Shown piece after piece: positions 9,201 to 17,685 of a DNA stretch of 35,854 bases; within the stretch, counting starts at the first letter, position 1; the number at the start of each line of letters is the position of its first letter. The position numbers and the translations under genes were made by a program. The stretch lies in IMG/VR virus record IMGVR_UViG_3300013306_000035, positions 1 to 35,854 of that record; one strand, given 5' to 3'. Origin of the DNA: a virus. A model generated the notes under the pieces. It made no database searches, had not been told where the DNA came from, and saw only the letters and a list, made by a program, of their open reading frames with translations.

Positions 9201-12197
9201 GCGATGAAGACCGTTGCGAACATGGAGCAACTGCACCCCGAGTGGCAGGGGCTGGCGCAGGAGCTTTACGGCGTCAACAAGCTGATCGGCAAGCTGGAGA
9301 TGGAGAACGGCCTGATCAGCGCCGAGATGTACGCGGAGCGGATGCACCCGCGCAACGAGCGCTACGTTCCGCTTTACCGCGACATGCGCGGCATTTCCGA
9401 GCAGCTTGGTGTCGGCGGCGAGTTTCGCGGTGACAAGAATCTCGAAAACCTTGGTCTTTACAAACGGCAGGGCAGCGGTCGCAACATCCTCTCGCCGACC
9501 GAGACGATCATGACGCGGCTGGCGAGCATCAACGACGCCGCCAATCAGAACATGATCACGCGGGCACTGCGCGATCTTGTGCAGCTTGTCGGCGGCAAGG
9601 AAGGCGCGCTGATCGCCGAGATGATCCCCAACGCGCAACTGCGGGCGCTTGACGTCAACGTCAACGACGCGGTCTACAAGGCGGCGATTGCGCAGGGCTG
9701 GATGCCGGACGATGCCAAGTCTCTGGTGCAGGGCCTCCAGCATGAGCTTGGTCCCGACATCCGCACCAAGCTCTACCGGCAGGAATCCATCAAGGCGGGT
9801 GGCCGACCGATCATCTTCGGCTGGGACAACGGCGAGCGCTTCGCCATGCGGCTGCCGGACGGCGAGTTCGGCAGGCAGCTTGTCGAGGTGATGGACTCGC
9901 TGGGGCCGAAGGGGATGCAGGCGTGGGCACAGGCGGGCGGTCTCGTGGTGGACGCGCTGACGTTCTCGTCCTCGACGCTGCGCGCGGGCGCCACCGGCAC
10001 CCCCACCTTCATGGCGAAGAACCTGCTGCGCGACGCCTTCATGCAGTTCCTTACGGTGCCGGAGGCGGGCGTCGACACGCTGGCAATGGCCAATGCCATC
10101 CGCGGCGGGCGCTCGTACCTGATGGGCGACGAGTTCTACCGCATGTACCTGTCGACCGGCGGCATCCGCGGCGGCGTCGGCGCCGCCGGTCTTTCCCGGT
10201 CTTCGCAGCAGGTGGAGTTCGAGAAAGAAGTCAGGCGCTTCGCCGATGCGGGCATGGACATCTCCAAGAGCAAGTTCAGCCCGAAGGCGTTGCAGAACGC
10301 GCGCGCCGAGATGGCCGACGCGCTGGGCAAGGAAGGCGTCCCCGCGCACCAGCAAATCTGGTTCGGCGACATCAAGGACCTGATGCAGAGGCTGGAGATT
10401 TCCGAGAGTGCTGGTCGCGTCGGTCTTTTCCGCACGGTGTACGACGCCAACCTCGCGATGGGGCGGGACAAGCGCTACGCCATGTACGACGCGGCGGCGA
10501 AGGCGCGCGACTTCATCGACTACGGGCGCATGGGATCGCGCATGGAGATGTGGTCGCGCATGGTGCCGTTCCTCAATGCGAACGTGCAGGGCATCGACAA
10601 GTTCATGCGGACCTATGTCGGTTCGCCGTCGTCGCCCGGCATGTTCTTCAAGCCGTTCACCCAGCAGCAGGCCGACTACCAGAAGGCGCTGCGCACGACG
10701 CTGATGCCACGGGTGGCGGCGCTGGCGGCGATCAGCGCCGGGATCACCTACGCATGGGAAGATGACCCTGTGTACCAGCGGCTGTCGGTGCAACAGCGCT
10801 CGCAAAACTGGATTTTCCGGGTGCCGTGGTTGGCGTCCGGGTCCTACGACATGCTGGGCGGCGGCAACGTCGAATTGCCGGAGGGCATGCAGGGCGCATG
10901 GGTCTTTATTCCCAAGCCGTGGGAGCCGGGGACGCTCTTCAACTTCGCGGAAAAGGCGGTCGAATTTCTCGGGTCGGGCGGTGACACCAGCCATCTCACC
11001 AAGGCGCTGTCCTCGATGCGCTACACCTTCAGCGTTCCTAACCCACTGGAGCTTCCGCTGGTCCGCACGTCGGCGGGGCTGGCCTCGAACTACGACGACT
11101 TCTTCCAGCGCCCGATCATCTCCTCTAGTTTGCAGGGGCTGGCACCGCATCTTCAGGCCAACGAGTACACCAACAAGTTCTACGTCGCGCTGGCGCAGAG
11201 TCTCAACATGGTCTGGAACAGTGAGGACGCGCACACGTGGTTTCGCAAGAACATCCCGGTCGTCGGCTCGATGCTGGCGGCGCCGTGGTCTCCAATGGAG
11301 GCGCAGTACCTGATGCAGGGCGCGTTCGGCGATTGGCCGCGCGAGCTTGGCGGCATCGGCGGCATTGGCCGCTCGCTGCTCAACGGCGAGATGCCCAACG
11401 CGCAGGACATTCCCGCGCTGCGCGCCTTCGTAAAGACCAAGATGGCGATGGGCGAGCCGATGAACGAGCTTTACAACCAGATCGGCCAGAACGGCGGGCG
11501 GCTGACGGTGGCCAACAAGACCTTCAGCCAGCTTGTCAAAAACGGCGATCAGCCCGCGGCGCAGCAATACCTCAATTCGCTCGATGAGACCCAGCGCGAC
11601 TACGTCTACATGCACCAAGTGCAGGCGGGGCCGCTGGCCAACGTGCTGCATCCGCTCGACCGCTCGTCGGCGCTGGCGTCAGTGACGCGCGTCCTGAAAA
11701 ATGGTCTTTTGACCGAGGGCGGGCTGGCGACACTGCGTGATCCCAATGTTCGCATCAAGCTGGAGAACGGCAAGCGCGACGCCATCATCCAAGCGGTCAA
11801 CGAGTACACTGCGACCGAGGCGCGCAACGGGCTGATCGTGCAAGGTGCCGACGGTTTCAAGAACCTGCCGGTCAAGGACACCAAGCCGTATCTCGACATC
11901 ATCAACGCGATCTCGCCGGAGGTGGGAAAAGACCTGAGCGCCCGTCTCGCACAGTCGAAGGTGATGCCGATAGAGACCATCCAGCGCTTCTGGCCCGATG
12001 CGCAGCGCGCGCTTCGTGTAGGATCGTCCGCAGACCCGACTCAGTTGTCCCGCCAGATCAAGGCGATCAGCGAGCGGGCCGCCATCTCGGGCTACGAAGG
12101 GGGTGGTAGAAGGAGCGGACGCGGCGCAGTCGATGTGAGCGGCCAGCAGGTCAAACGCGGCAAGGCGGCACCGGTCGCGCTGCCTGCCGTCCCATAA
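6210..12197 (+). CDS. Giant internal virion protein with HEVGH metallopeptidase motif and LPD38-like region
   Basis: At 1995 residues this is the largest gene, a T7 gp16-like or 'large polyvalent protein' of the virion core. Visible parts are: residues about 320-360, a stretch (RLYRAEG at R326, then LFSTTQF) vaguely like an ADP-ribosyltransferase core, which I treat as weak; residues 570-640, a low-complexity Ala/Gly linker; residues 715-780, a zinc metallopeptidase-like segment with HEVGH at 723-727 and a downstream SEGFGEF (E767/E771) that could give the third ligand; and from about 1440, PFLNANVQGIDKF and what follows, resembling LPD38, with a hydrophobic stretch near 1498-1515. It starts in an ATGA overlap with the previous gene and ends 11 bases before the tail fibre. 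Size and position point to an ejected protein. The peptidase activity is a prediction from motif only. A second frame (7924-8121) is nested in the linker. Confidence 0.8.
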   Translation: MMADDEVPTETPAGGTGFQLPDAPGDFSETVPNKATAKPGKMADPFTPLTPEQERTERARLNFQQGFRGTLAGSALAADAARGAEGFTPEEQAKMPGEIAGAQAAIGAELPAIDSGGINFDAAQETAKDELQKIQADQMAYKNMPAYHGVVEGAFSLAGQLGGMSLSPENLVFPQARIGSTAWRVAHPLISDMIGYGVAQGAIQGVANPIVQTNEIRAALRKEFDPVEASLAFPVGFAFGGGLAAITHGAAGLYRYSRDALEDYMIKGLRGPQLTPEVKPYVAPEPPRAPADTFEHGTQFVPAAPHEPLAVGVTPEAPTGSVRLYRAEGPGDDQAKHVLFSTTQFPGANQFIDLPAETAGLLTREGESLAVPQAIAAMREKMPVTPAAPARAPEGPSVFENLTDYDKAVRVKKGEEPQTFTEWVRSQGGLKSDPELKALYGRTKSDLVRKTGKSLDEIREAAVQQGRLDKDAGIDDVLRLLKDEDSGVKHYHPLETAKAQEIAAKRDPELRRVMDEVDVSLREIGEHPSQIGNKAKKAEAKDIRNRAIEIAHTEDVHPETAIERAMQEYGEHEAGAAGKAGRLVEEHPDIPFDTEATPRAGGRAGEAEPGVAPAANAPVDGGAHAAAVAEGRIAKRVKGMAGQGIAAPPGGTRLGADVASAHFIGPLRPVENLQDMMRRVSKDLELTVRKGVTEKGALGQYDFETHIARLNEMGPDGVVTWAHEVGHDIENRMGKPVVGLIAANEQSMRAFAGVMGRGLEGRELLSEGFGEFMAAYITNRPRLELIDPTFTKAFREMMAKENPALLKTLDDAHSSYLNYQNSPSDKAVASMIVTHGEVPKADPNDPLQRGATGRWLSNFYWNYVNRQHPMTIAFRYLAEQYEKKNGKLLDLRPDQDPRLLAQVLSDSGFQKTVMDLTYGIQNMRDLTPEGASYFSIMRRVTADPLTGTEVKSEAEFLERRKAFDAYLTSRWHLELRRQMSNGEIDLTRMPTGMTDGDAMKTVANMEQLHPEWQGLAQELYGVNKLIGKLEMENGLISAEMYAERMHPRNERYVPLYRDMRGISEQLGVGGEFRGDKNLENLGLYKRQGSGRNILSPTETIMTRLASINDAANQNMITRALRDLVQLVGGKEGALIAEMIPNAQLRALDVNVNDAVYKAAIAQGWMPDDAKSLVQGLQHELGPDIRTKLYRQESIKAGGRPIIFGWDNGERFAMRLPDGEFGRQLVEVMDSLGPKGMQAWAQAGGLVVDALTFSSSTLRAGATGTPTFMAKNLLRDAFMQFLTVPEAGVDTLAMANAIRGGRSYLMGDEFYRMYLSTGGIRGGVGAAGLSRSSQQVEFEKEVRRFADAGMDISKSKFSPKALQNARAEMADALGKEGVPAHQQIWFGDIKDLMQRLEISESAGRVGLFRTVYDANLAMGRDKRYAMYDAAAKARDFIDYGRMGSRMEMWSRMVPFLNANVQGIDKFMRTYVGSPSSPGMFFKPFTQQQADYQKALRTTLMPRVAALAAISAGITYAWEDDPVYQRLSVQQRSQNWIFRVPWLASGSYDMLGGGNVELPEGMQGAWVFIPKPWEPGTLFNFAEKAVEFLGSGGDTSHLTKALSSMRYTFSVPNPLELPLVRTSAGLASNYDDFFQRPIISSSLQGLAPHLQANEYTNKFYVALAQSLNMVWNSEDAHTWFRKNIPVVGSMLAAPWSPMEAQYLMQGAFGDWPRELGGIGGIGRSLLNGEMPNAQDIPALRAFVKTKMAMGEPMNELYNQIGQNGGRLTVANKTFSQLVKNGDQPAAQQYLNSLDETQRDYVYMHQVQAGPLANVLHPLDRSSALASVTRVLKNGLLTEGGLATLRDPNVRIKLENGKRDAIIQAVNEYTATEARNGLIVQGADGFKNLPVKDTKPYLDIINAISPEVGKDLSARLAQSKVMPIETIQRFWPDAQRALRVGSSADPTQLSRQIKAISERAAISGYEGGGRRSGRGAVDVSGQQVKRGKAAPVALPAVP
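7924..8121 (+). CDS. Candidate nested gene in an alternative frame of the giant virion gene
   Basis: A 65-residue frame lies wholly inside the 1995-residue gene, shifted by one base. It begins MKQAQQGKQGG and continues with a charged helical body (RLTPKQHLERADVLEKLN, then an HRSMAAHMLRRSRK segment). Over these codons 56 of 65 third positions are G or C (86%), the normal pattern of this genome. The host frame has only 30 of 66 (45%) and reads as an Ala/Gly/Glu linker. The G+C-third signature moves back to the host frame on both sides of this interval. CAGGAG at 7908-7913 lies 10 bases before the ATG. I do not recognise the product. It could be an overprinted small virion or regulatory protein, or the remnant of a separate gene once present between two genes now fused through the linker. 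Expression is unproven. Confidence 0.55.
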   Translation: MKQAQQGKQGGSSKSTPTFRLTPKQHLERADVLEKLNPESHLPQMHRSMAAHMLRRSRKDASPSE

Positions 12198-12208
12198 AGG
12201 GGGTTTTC

Positions 12209-13726
12209 ATGACGGTTACCGCAGCCGAAGCCAGAATCGAGTACGCCGGAAACGGCGCAACCAAGGTCTTTGCCTATCCGTACCAGTTCTTTCAGGCCGA
12301 CGACCTCGACGTCTGGCTGTTCAACGACGCGACCGGCGAGGGCGTCGAGCAAATTCTGGGCTCCGACTACACCGTGACCGGCGAACTGAACCCGACCGGC
12401 GGCAATGTTGCCTTCACGGTCGCGCCTCCCGCGGGCTACACGGTCATTATCATCAACAACCCCGACATCGTGCAGACGCTGCATTACGTCAACGCCGACG
12501 ACTTCCCGGCAGACAGCCACGAGCAGGGTCTCGACCGGCTGACCAAGATTTGCCAGCGGCTATCGGATCGCGTCGACCGCGCCGTGCGCGCGCCTGATTA
12601 CGCGCCGGAAGACCAAGTGCCGGATGCGGGCTCGCTTCTGTCTCTGGTCGAGGACGCACAGGAAGCGGCGGACGAATCTGCTGTCTCAGCAGCCGCGGCG
12701 GCCTCAAGTGCCGATAGCGCGGATACGTCGGAGGCCAACGCGGCCAGCGCTGCCGATACCGCGACGACGCAGGCCGGTTACGCTGCGGCATCCGCCAGCA
12801 ATGCGCTGAACTTTGCCAGCGCTGCATCGGCATCGGCCAATGATGCCGCCGACTCGGCGGCGCAGGCAAATGTCGACAAGATCGAGTGGCAGGGCCTCTG
12901 GTCTGCCGCGACTCAATACGCGGCCAATGACGCGGTCAGTCTGGCGGGCACGTCGTACATCGCCAAAGTCGCCAACATGAACAACTCGCCGGACACGCAC
13001 CCGACGCTTTGGGACGTGCTGGCGGCAAAGGGCGCGGCGGGTCCGGCTGGCTCTGGTTCCGGCGACATGCTGCGCGCCAACAATCTCAATGACGTGGCCT
13101 CGATCTCGACCTCGCGCAACAATCTTGGCCTCAAGGGCGCGGCGATTCTCGATGTTGGCACAACTGCTGGCACCGTAGCCGCCGGCGACGACGCTCGCAT
13201 CAACGGCGCGGTGCAGCATACCGGCGACACGATGGTCGGTCATCTCGGTCTGCCGACCGGTCCCGCCGCTACGCAAGCCGTGCGCAAGGATTACGTTGAT
13301 GCGGCTGTTGCTGCTGTGCCTGCGCCGCCGGTTGCCGCGACCGCCGCCGAATACGTCGCCAACTCGGCGCCGACCAAGATGCTCACGCCGGGAGCGGTGT
13401 GGGCGGCGGCCGCCGTGCGATCAGACTTGAGCGGCTCGGGTCCGTACACGCCAGACTTTTCAGCGGCGCTTCATTTTTTCATTCCGGTCAACAACGCGGC
13501 TGCAACGCTGAACAATCCGACCGGAGCAAAGGCCGGGCAAAAGGGATTGATTTATCTCCAGCAGATCGGCGGCAGCTCTCAAATCACGTCTTGGGGAAGC
13601 ATGTACAAATTTCCAGGCGGCGTTAAGCCGCCGCTGATTTCAACACCGTCCGCCATCGACGTGATCTCGTTCTCGGTGATGGATGGCGCGACGATCCTGT
13701 GCAGCTACTCGGCGGATTTTAAATAA
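12209..13726 (+). CDS. Tail fibre with T7 gp17-type N-terminal domain
   Basis: A 505-residue fibre. Residues 1-125 match the T7 tail fibre N-terminal domain that anchors the fibre to the tail: an opening ARIEYAGNGATKVFAYPYQF, a beta sandwich, then a helical DSHEQGLDRLTKICQRL segment. Residues 150-225 are an Ala/Ser/Asp-rich heptad-like stalk. Residues about 228-275 (WQGLWSAATQYAANDAV, then TLWDVLA) resemble a CBM5/12-type carbohydrate-binding module. LRANNLNDVASISTSRNNLG at about 290 is a common fibre spacer. The C-terminal 130 residues form a head domain. The ribosome site AAAGGGGG ends 6 bases before ATG. The stop TAA abuts the ATG of the following adhesin gene, so the two are translated together. 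Its role is adsorption, with the host receptor unknown. Confidence 0.9.
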   Translation: MTVTAAEARIEYAGNGATKVFAYPYQFFQADDLDVWLFNDATGEGVEQILGSDYTVTGELNPTGGNVAFTVAPPAGYTVIIINNPDIVQTLHYVNADDFPADSHEQGLDRLTKICQRLSDRVDRAVRAPDYAPEDQVPDAGSLLSLVEDAQEAADESAVSAAAAASSADSADTSEANAASAADTATTQAGYAAASASNALNFASAASASANDAADSAAQANVDKIEWQGLWSAATQYAANDAVSLAGTSYIAKVANMNNSPDTHPTLWDVLAAKGAAGPAGSGSGDMLRANNLNDVASISTSRNNLGLKGAAILDVGTTAGTVAAGDDARINGAVQHTGDTMVGHLGLPTGPAATQAVRKDYVDAAVAAVPAPPVAATAAEYVANSAPTKMLTPGAVWAAAAVRSDLSGSGPYTPDFSAALHFFIPVNNAAATLNNPTGAKAGQKGLIYLQQIGGSSQITSWGSMYKFPGGVKPPLISTPSAIDVISFSVMDGATILCSYSADFK

Positions 13727-16285
13727 ATGCTGCCGGGGATCACACCAGCGTTGTTTGGCGGCAAGGATTTCCTTGCGCCTGCGCAGGCGTTCGGCAACGA
13801 CAGCTACACCGTCAGCCTGTTGCACATGGACAGCCCCGACAACCTGACCGGCGTGGTTGGGATGCAGGGCTTTAAGGACTACGCCTACGGCGCGCCGCTA
13901 TCCCGCCGGGATGCTTGGCAACTGGCCGCCGGGTCTCCGCAGACCGTCGTCTCGTATCCGTTCAATCAGGTTGCCACGTTTCCCGGCGGCACCGCCATCT
14001 CGCTGCCGGATGCGCCCGATCTGGACCTGAAGGGCGACCTCACCATTGACTTCTGGTTTTGCTATGGGGTCACGACAAACGTCGGCGACATCATCAGCAA
14101 GCGCAACAACAGTACCGCGTTCGCCCCGTTCCTATTCCTGCAAAGCAGCACCTCCATCACCTTTTATGCGAGCAGCAACGGCTCAAGCTGGGATATTGCC
14201 AACGGCGTGACTGCCGCCGGGCCGGGCATCGCGGCGGGCACTTGGTATCACTTTGCCTGCGTGAAGCAGGGCAACACCTACAAGTTCTACATCAACGGCG
14301 GCTTGCAGGCGGCAACAGTCACCAGCGCCCTCGTGCCGTGGAAGACCACCATGCCGATGCAAATCGGCGGCGTCGGCGGTGCGTTTTACAACGGCTATCT
14401 GGACGAGGTTCGCGTCAGCAAGATTGCCCGCTGGACCGCCGCCTTCACGCCACCCAATCAGCCGTACTACGCGCGGCTCGATGTCGGCGGTAATGACGTC
14501 GCCACCAAGCTGCTGCTGCATTTCGACCTGAACAACTTTCTGGGCGACAGCGCCTTGGGGTCGATGACAAAAAAGACCATCGTCAACAGTGGCGGGGGAC
14601 AGCTTGGCTCTCCGAACAATCCGGCACTGACGCTCAACGTCGCGCAATACAGCGGCACTCTGCGCACTGCGGCCAGCGCGCCGTGCTCCGAGATTACGCC
14701 CTACCGGGGAAACTTCACCGTCGACTTCATGTACTACCGCCCTGCGTCGGTCGCTGGCGGTTACATTGTCGCCAAACGCGCCACCAACGCGCAGTTCGCT
14801 CCGTTCGTCATCATGGACAACGGCACGGGCGGGGTCAGTCTTCTGATGTCGACCAGCGGGGCGGGGTGGGAGGTCAACGCGACCATTGCAACGGGGCTTG
14901 CGCTCAATACTTGGTATCATCTGGCGCTGGTGCGCGACGGCGCCAACATGCGCTTCTTCGTCAATGGAACGCAGACGTGGACGCAGAATATCGGTGGCGG
15001 CCCCCTCTTCAACAATGCGGCTGTCGAGATGAGCGTCGGGGCGCAGACAGGCGGCGGCACTTCCAGCAATTTCTACATCGACGAACTGCGCTACTCCGAT
15101 GTGGCGCGCTACACCGGACCCTTCACGGCGCCCATTGCGGGCGGTCTTCCTTATGGCCCGAATCCCGCCCCGCCCCAGCCTGCGACGCATTTCTCTGTCT
15201 CGGCACCCGCGACGGCATCAACGGGGGTTGCCTTCAATATCACGGTGACGGCGCTCGATGCCTCCAACACTCCCACGCTTAACTACTCCGGTACGGTGCA
15301 CTTCACTTCGACGAACGGCTCGGCGGTTCTACCCGCCAACAGCACCCTCAGTGGCGGCGTCGGGACCTTTGCAGTGACGCTCAACGCCTCTGGCACCCAC
15401 ACCATTACGGCGACCGACACGGTCACCGGCTCGATCAACGGAACGACCGGCAACGTCGCCGTGACGTCTGTGCCGAAGTCACTGGCGCTGACATCGAGCC
15501 AGACGTGGACCGTGCCAGCCGATTGGAATAGCGCCAACAATTACGTCTATTGCATCGGCGGCGGTGGCGGCGGTGGCACTGGTGGTAATGGCGGCGGCGG
15601 CGGTGGCGGTGGATATGCAAGAAAGAACAACATCGCCCTGACGCCAAGCACGGGCGTTGGCGTTACGGTTGGCGGCGGCGGCGGTGCCGGTAGCGCCGGA
15701 AATGGCGGCGGCGCGGGCGGCAATACTTCGTTTGCTGGTGTTGCCGTGGCGACTGGCGGCGGCGGCGGGACTAGTGGCGGCGGCGGCGGCGGCGGAATGG
15801 CTGCCGGGGACCAAGGCTTTGCTGGCGGCGCTGGCGGTGCTGGCAATGGCACCACTGGCGGCGGCGGTGGCGGCTCTGGCGGCACGGGTGGCGCTGCTGG
15901 TCGCGGTGGCGCAGGCGACGGTTCACAAGGCGCGGGCGGTGGCGGCGGATGTGGCGGCGGAACTGCTGGACAACCGGGGACCGGCAGTGGCTCTGGCGGC
16001 GCTGGCGGCAATAGTCCGTGGCAGGCTGGTGGCGCTGGCGGTACGTTCTCTCCCGGTGGCGCTGGCGGCAATGGCTCCGGCGGCGGTGGCGGTGGCGGTG
16101 GTCAAGGCTCCGGTGGCGCTGGCGGCAATGCACCGGACTATTCCGGCGGCGGCGGCGGCGGCTGTTCTGCGTCGAGCAATCTTGGCGGCAATGGCGGTTT
16201 CTATGGCGCTGGCGGCGGCGGGAGCAACTATCAAGGTGGCTCTGGCGCGCAGGGCATCGTCTATATCTGGTGGCTCCCGGCGTGA
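13727..16285 (+). CDS. LamG/Ig/Gly-rich adhesin, probable receptor-binding tail protein
   Basis: An 852-residue modular surface protein. There are two concanavalin A-like (LamG-type) domains at about residues 25-240 and 245-470, each ending in a YLDEVRVSKIARW or YIDELRYSDVARY signature. An Ig-like beta domain follows at about 490-580 (TASTGVAFNITVTALD). The rest is a glycine-rich domain from about 590 (QTWTVPADW, then long G/N/A runs), closing with QGIVYIWWLP. Such Gly-rich domains form polyglycine sandwich tips in fibre proteins that recognise host receptors. There is no signal peptide. The gene begins directly after the fibre stop codon. Together these suggest a second adhesion protein attached to, or chaperoned with, the fibre. 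The repetitive GGC/GGT coding of 15556-16240 is prone to slippage and recombination. Domain identification is confident; location in the virion is inferred. Confidence 0.8.
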   Translation: MLPGITPALFGGKDFLAPAQAFGNDSYTVSLLHMDSPDNLTGVVGMQGFKDYAYGAPLSRRDAWQLAAGSPQTVVSYPFNQVATFPGGTAISLPDAPDLDLKGDLTIDFWFCYGVTTNVGDIISKRNNSTAFAPFLFLQSSTSITFYASSNGSSWDIANGVTAAGPGIAAGTWYHFACVKQGNTYKFYINGGLQAATVTSALVPWKTTMPMQIGGVGGAFYNGYLDEVRVSKIARWTAAFTPPNQPYYARLDVGGNDVATKLLLHFDLNNFLGDSALGSMTKKTIVNSGGGQLGSPNNPALTLNVAQYSGTLRTAASAPCSEITPYRGNFTVDFMYYRPASVAGGYIVAKRATNAQFAPFVIMDNGTGGVSLLMSTSGAGWEVNATIATGLALNTWYHLALVRDGANMRFFVNGTQTWTQNIGGGPLFNNAAVEMSVGAQTGGGTSSNFYIDELRYSDVARYTGPFTAPIAGGLPYGPNPAPPQPATHFSVSAPATASTGVAFNITVTALDASNTPTLNYSGTVHFTSTNGSAVLPANSTLSGGVGTFAVTLNASGTHTITATDTVTGSINGTTGNVAVTSVPKSLALTSSQTWTVPADWNSANNYVYCIGGGGGGGTGGNGGGGGGGGYARKNNIALTPSTGVGVTVGGGGGAGSAGNGGGAGGNTSFAGVAVATGGGGGTSGGGGGGGMAAGDQGFAGGAGGAGNGTTGGGGGGSGGTGGAAGRGGAGDGSQGAGGGGGCGGGTAGQPGTGSGSGGAGGNSPWQAGGAGGTFSPGGAGGNGSGGGGGGGGQGSGGAGGNAPDYSGGGGGGCSASSNLGGNGGFYGAGGGGSNYQGGSGAQGIVYIWWLPA

Positions 16286-16297
16286 TCGAGGGAACAC

Positions 16298-16525
16298 ATG
16301 GCCATAGAGACCACGGGCAAGGTTGCCGCAGGCGCCATCGACGCCATGAAGTCGACGCCGCTGGCGATTGCCCTGCTCGTGGTCAACATCGGCTTTCTTG
16401 GATTCGCGGCCTATGTGCTGGGTGAGGTCGCCACCAACGCTAGTGAGCGCAACAAGACGCAGATGGAGTTGATCAGTACACTGGTGAAGGACATTCGCGA
16501 TTGCAAACAGGGTCCGAAAACATAG
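16298..16525 (+). CDS. Single-pass small membrane protein, holin-like candidate
   Basis: A 75-residue protein with one hydrophobic segment at about residues 20-42 (PLAIALLVVNIGFLGFAAYV), a short polar N-terminus and a charged C-terminal helix containing one Cys. GAGGGA lies just before the ATG. It opens the lysis cassette, 12 bases after the adhesin and 9 bases before the next small gene. Position and topology fit a holin, antiholin or pinholin-type protein, but no family signature is visible. The two-helix protein at 17996 competes for the same role. Confidence 0.7.
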   Translation: MAIETTGKVAAGAIDAMKSTPLAIALLVVNIGFLGFAAYVLGEVATNASERNKTQMELISTLVKDIRDCKQGPKT

Positions 16526-16534
16526 GAGACCGGC

Positions 16535-16726
16535 ATGGCTGAAGAGACCAGAACCGAAAACAACGCGAAGACCACGACGCCCGGGGAGATCGACGAAATG
16601 GCTTTACGCAATCCGGCGCTGGCGCCGCAGTGCCCGGCGATCCCCAACCAGACCGGGTGGCTCGTGCGACGCCGCTACACGCGCTACCAACGCAGGCAGA
16701 CCTACCACTACCATCACGCGCCATGA
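16535..16726 (+). CDS. Small polar protein of the lysis cassette, unknown function
   Basis: A 63-residue protein with an acidic, Thr/Asn-rich N-terminal half and a basic, aromatic C-terminal end (WLVRRRYTRYQRRQTYHYHH). AGGAG ends about 6 bases before ATG. The stop overlaps the amidase start as ATGA, which supports both starts. No signal peptide, membrane segment or known domain is visible. Translation coupling suggests it helps set endolysin output or acts with it. I do not recognise the family. Confidence 0.65.
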   Translation: MAEETRTENNAKTTTPGEIDEMALRNPALAPQCPAIPNQTGWLVRRRYTRYQRRQTYHYHHAP

Positions 16727-17685
16727 CGCTCGCGGTAAAGGGCAAGGTCTCGTGGTTCGGCGGCCCGGAGGACATGGGCGTGGCGCCGGACGAACCGCTT
16801 GCGTTCATCCACGAGATCGAGCAGGCCCCGCATTTATTCCTGTCCTACCAGCCGGAGGGCACGACCGGGCTGGCGCGGCGGCTCAATCCGCAGGCGCACT
16901 ACATCGCCTGCCGCTGGGATTACGACGAGACGCCCGCCTTCGTGCTGCTGGAGGAGATGGCGCTGGTCCGCTCGATAAAGACCGGCAAGGAGTTGAAGGC
17001 CTATCCCGCGGATTGGGGACCGCACGTCGACACCGACCGGGTTGCCGACATATCGCCCGGGCTGATGGCCGATCTGGGTCTCTCCACCGACGACGAGGTG
17101 GAGGTGATCTTCCCCTTCACGACGCGCGGCTCGACCGCGGCCCGCTACGACCGCATCGTGATCTCGTCAGGCCACGGTCTCTATGTGCGCGGGGCCTCCG
17201 GCGTGATCGACGAGGTCGACGAAGCCCGCCGGGTGGTCGATTGCGTCGCCGACAAGTTGACCGAGGCTGGCGTCTGGGTGGCGGTCTTTCACGACGACAC
17301 CTCGCGCAGCCAGAACGAGAACCTCAACACCATCGTCGACGCGCACAACAGCGAGGAACGCGATCTTGATGTCAGTGTTCACTTCAACGCCTATGTCGAG
17401 ACCACCGCGCCGATGGGAACGGAATGTCTCTACGTCACGCAGGCCACTCTGGCTGGCCATCTTGCTGGTGCTCTTGCTGCTGTGGGTTTTCTGAATCGCG
17501 GCGCCAAGAAGCGCACCGATCTGTTCTTCCTCAACCAGACCCAGATGCCGTCCGTTCTCATCGAGGTTTGCTTCGTCGACAGCAGTGCCGACGCCGAGGT
17601 GTATGCGGCGCGATTCGAGGCGGTCTGCGACGCCATCGCCAATGTTCTGAGCGGCAGAGAGGCCACCGAAGGGAGGGTCGCATGA
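16723..17685 (+). CDS. Endolysin: N-acetylmuramoyl-L-alanine amidase with DPBB-like N-terminal domain
   Basis: A 320-residue enzyme predicted to cut the amide bond between N-acetylmuramic acid and L-alanine. The C-terminal half is an Amidase_3 zinc hydrolase: H151 in IVISSGHG, E164 or E167 in DEVDEARR, H220 in SVHFNAY and the catalytic E281 in SVLIEVCFVDS. Residues 1-130 form a separate domain (KGKVSWFGGPEDMGVAPDE; ADWGPHVDTDRVADISPGL) resembling a double-psi beta-barrel, as in RlpA-like proteins, and may bind peptidoglycan. There is no signal peptide, so export would depend on a holin. I chose the ATG at 16723 because it forms an ATGA overlap with the preceding stop. A longer in-frame start at 16630 would overlap the upstream gene by nearly 100 bases. 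The stop again overlaps the next start. Confidence 0.9.
   Translation: MTLAVKGKVSWFGGPEDMGVAPDEPLAFIHEIEQAPHLFLSYQPEGTTGLARRLNPQAHYIACRWDYDETPAFVLLEEMALVRSIKTGKELKAYPADWGPHVDTDRVADISPGLMADLGLSTDDEVEVIFPFTTRGSTAARYDRIVISSGHGLYVRGASGVIDEVDEARRVVDCVADKLTEAGVWVAVFHDDTSRSQNENLNTIVDAHNSEERDLDVSVHFNAYVETTAPMGTECLYVTQATLAGHLAGALAAVGFLNRGAKKRTDLFFLNQTQMPSVLIEVCFVDSSADAEVYAARFEAVCDAIANVLSGREATEGRVA

Noticed and set aside
8928-11651. A 907-residue open frame on the minus strand inside the giant virion gene
   Set aside because: It is antisense to a well-supported gene, has no ribosome site and an Arg/His/Leu-rich composition typical of shadows in G+C-rich DNA. Other long antisense frames (6168-7328, 3235-3999, 14183-15190) were rejected for the same reason.
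15547-16307. Pro-rich, Arg-rich and Ala-rich frames around the glycine-rich tract
   Set aside because: They are simple-sequence reflections of the GGC/GGT repeats in other frames and strands; only the Gly-rich frame continues a folded protein and has a proper start.
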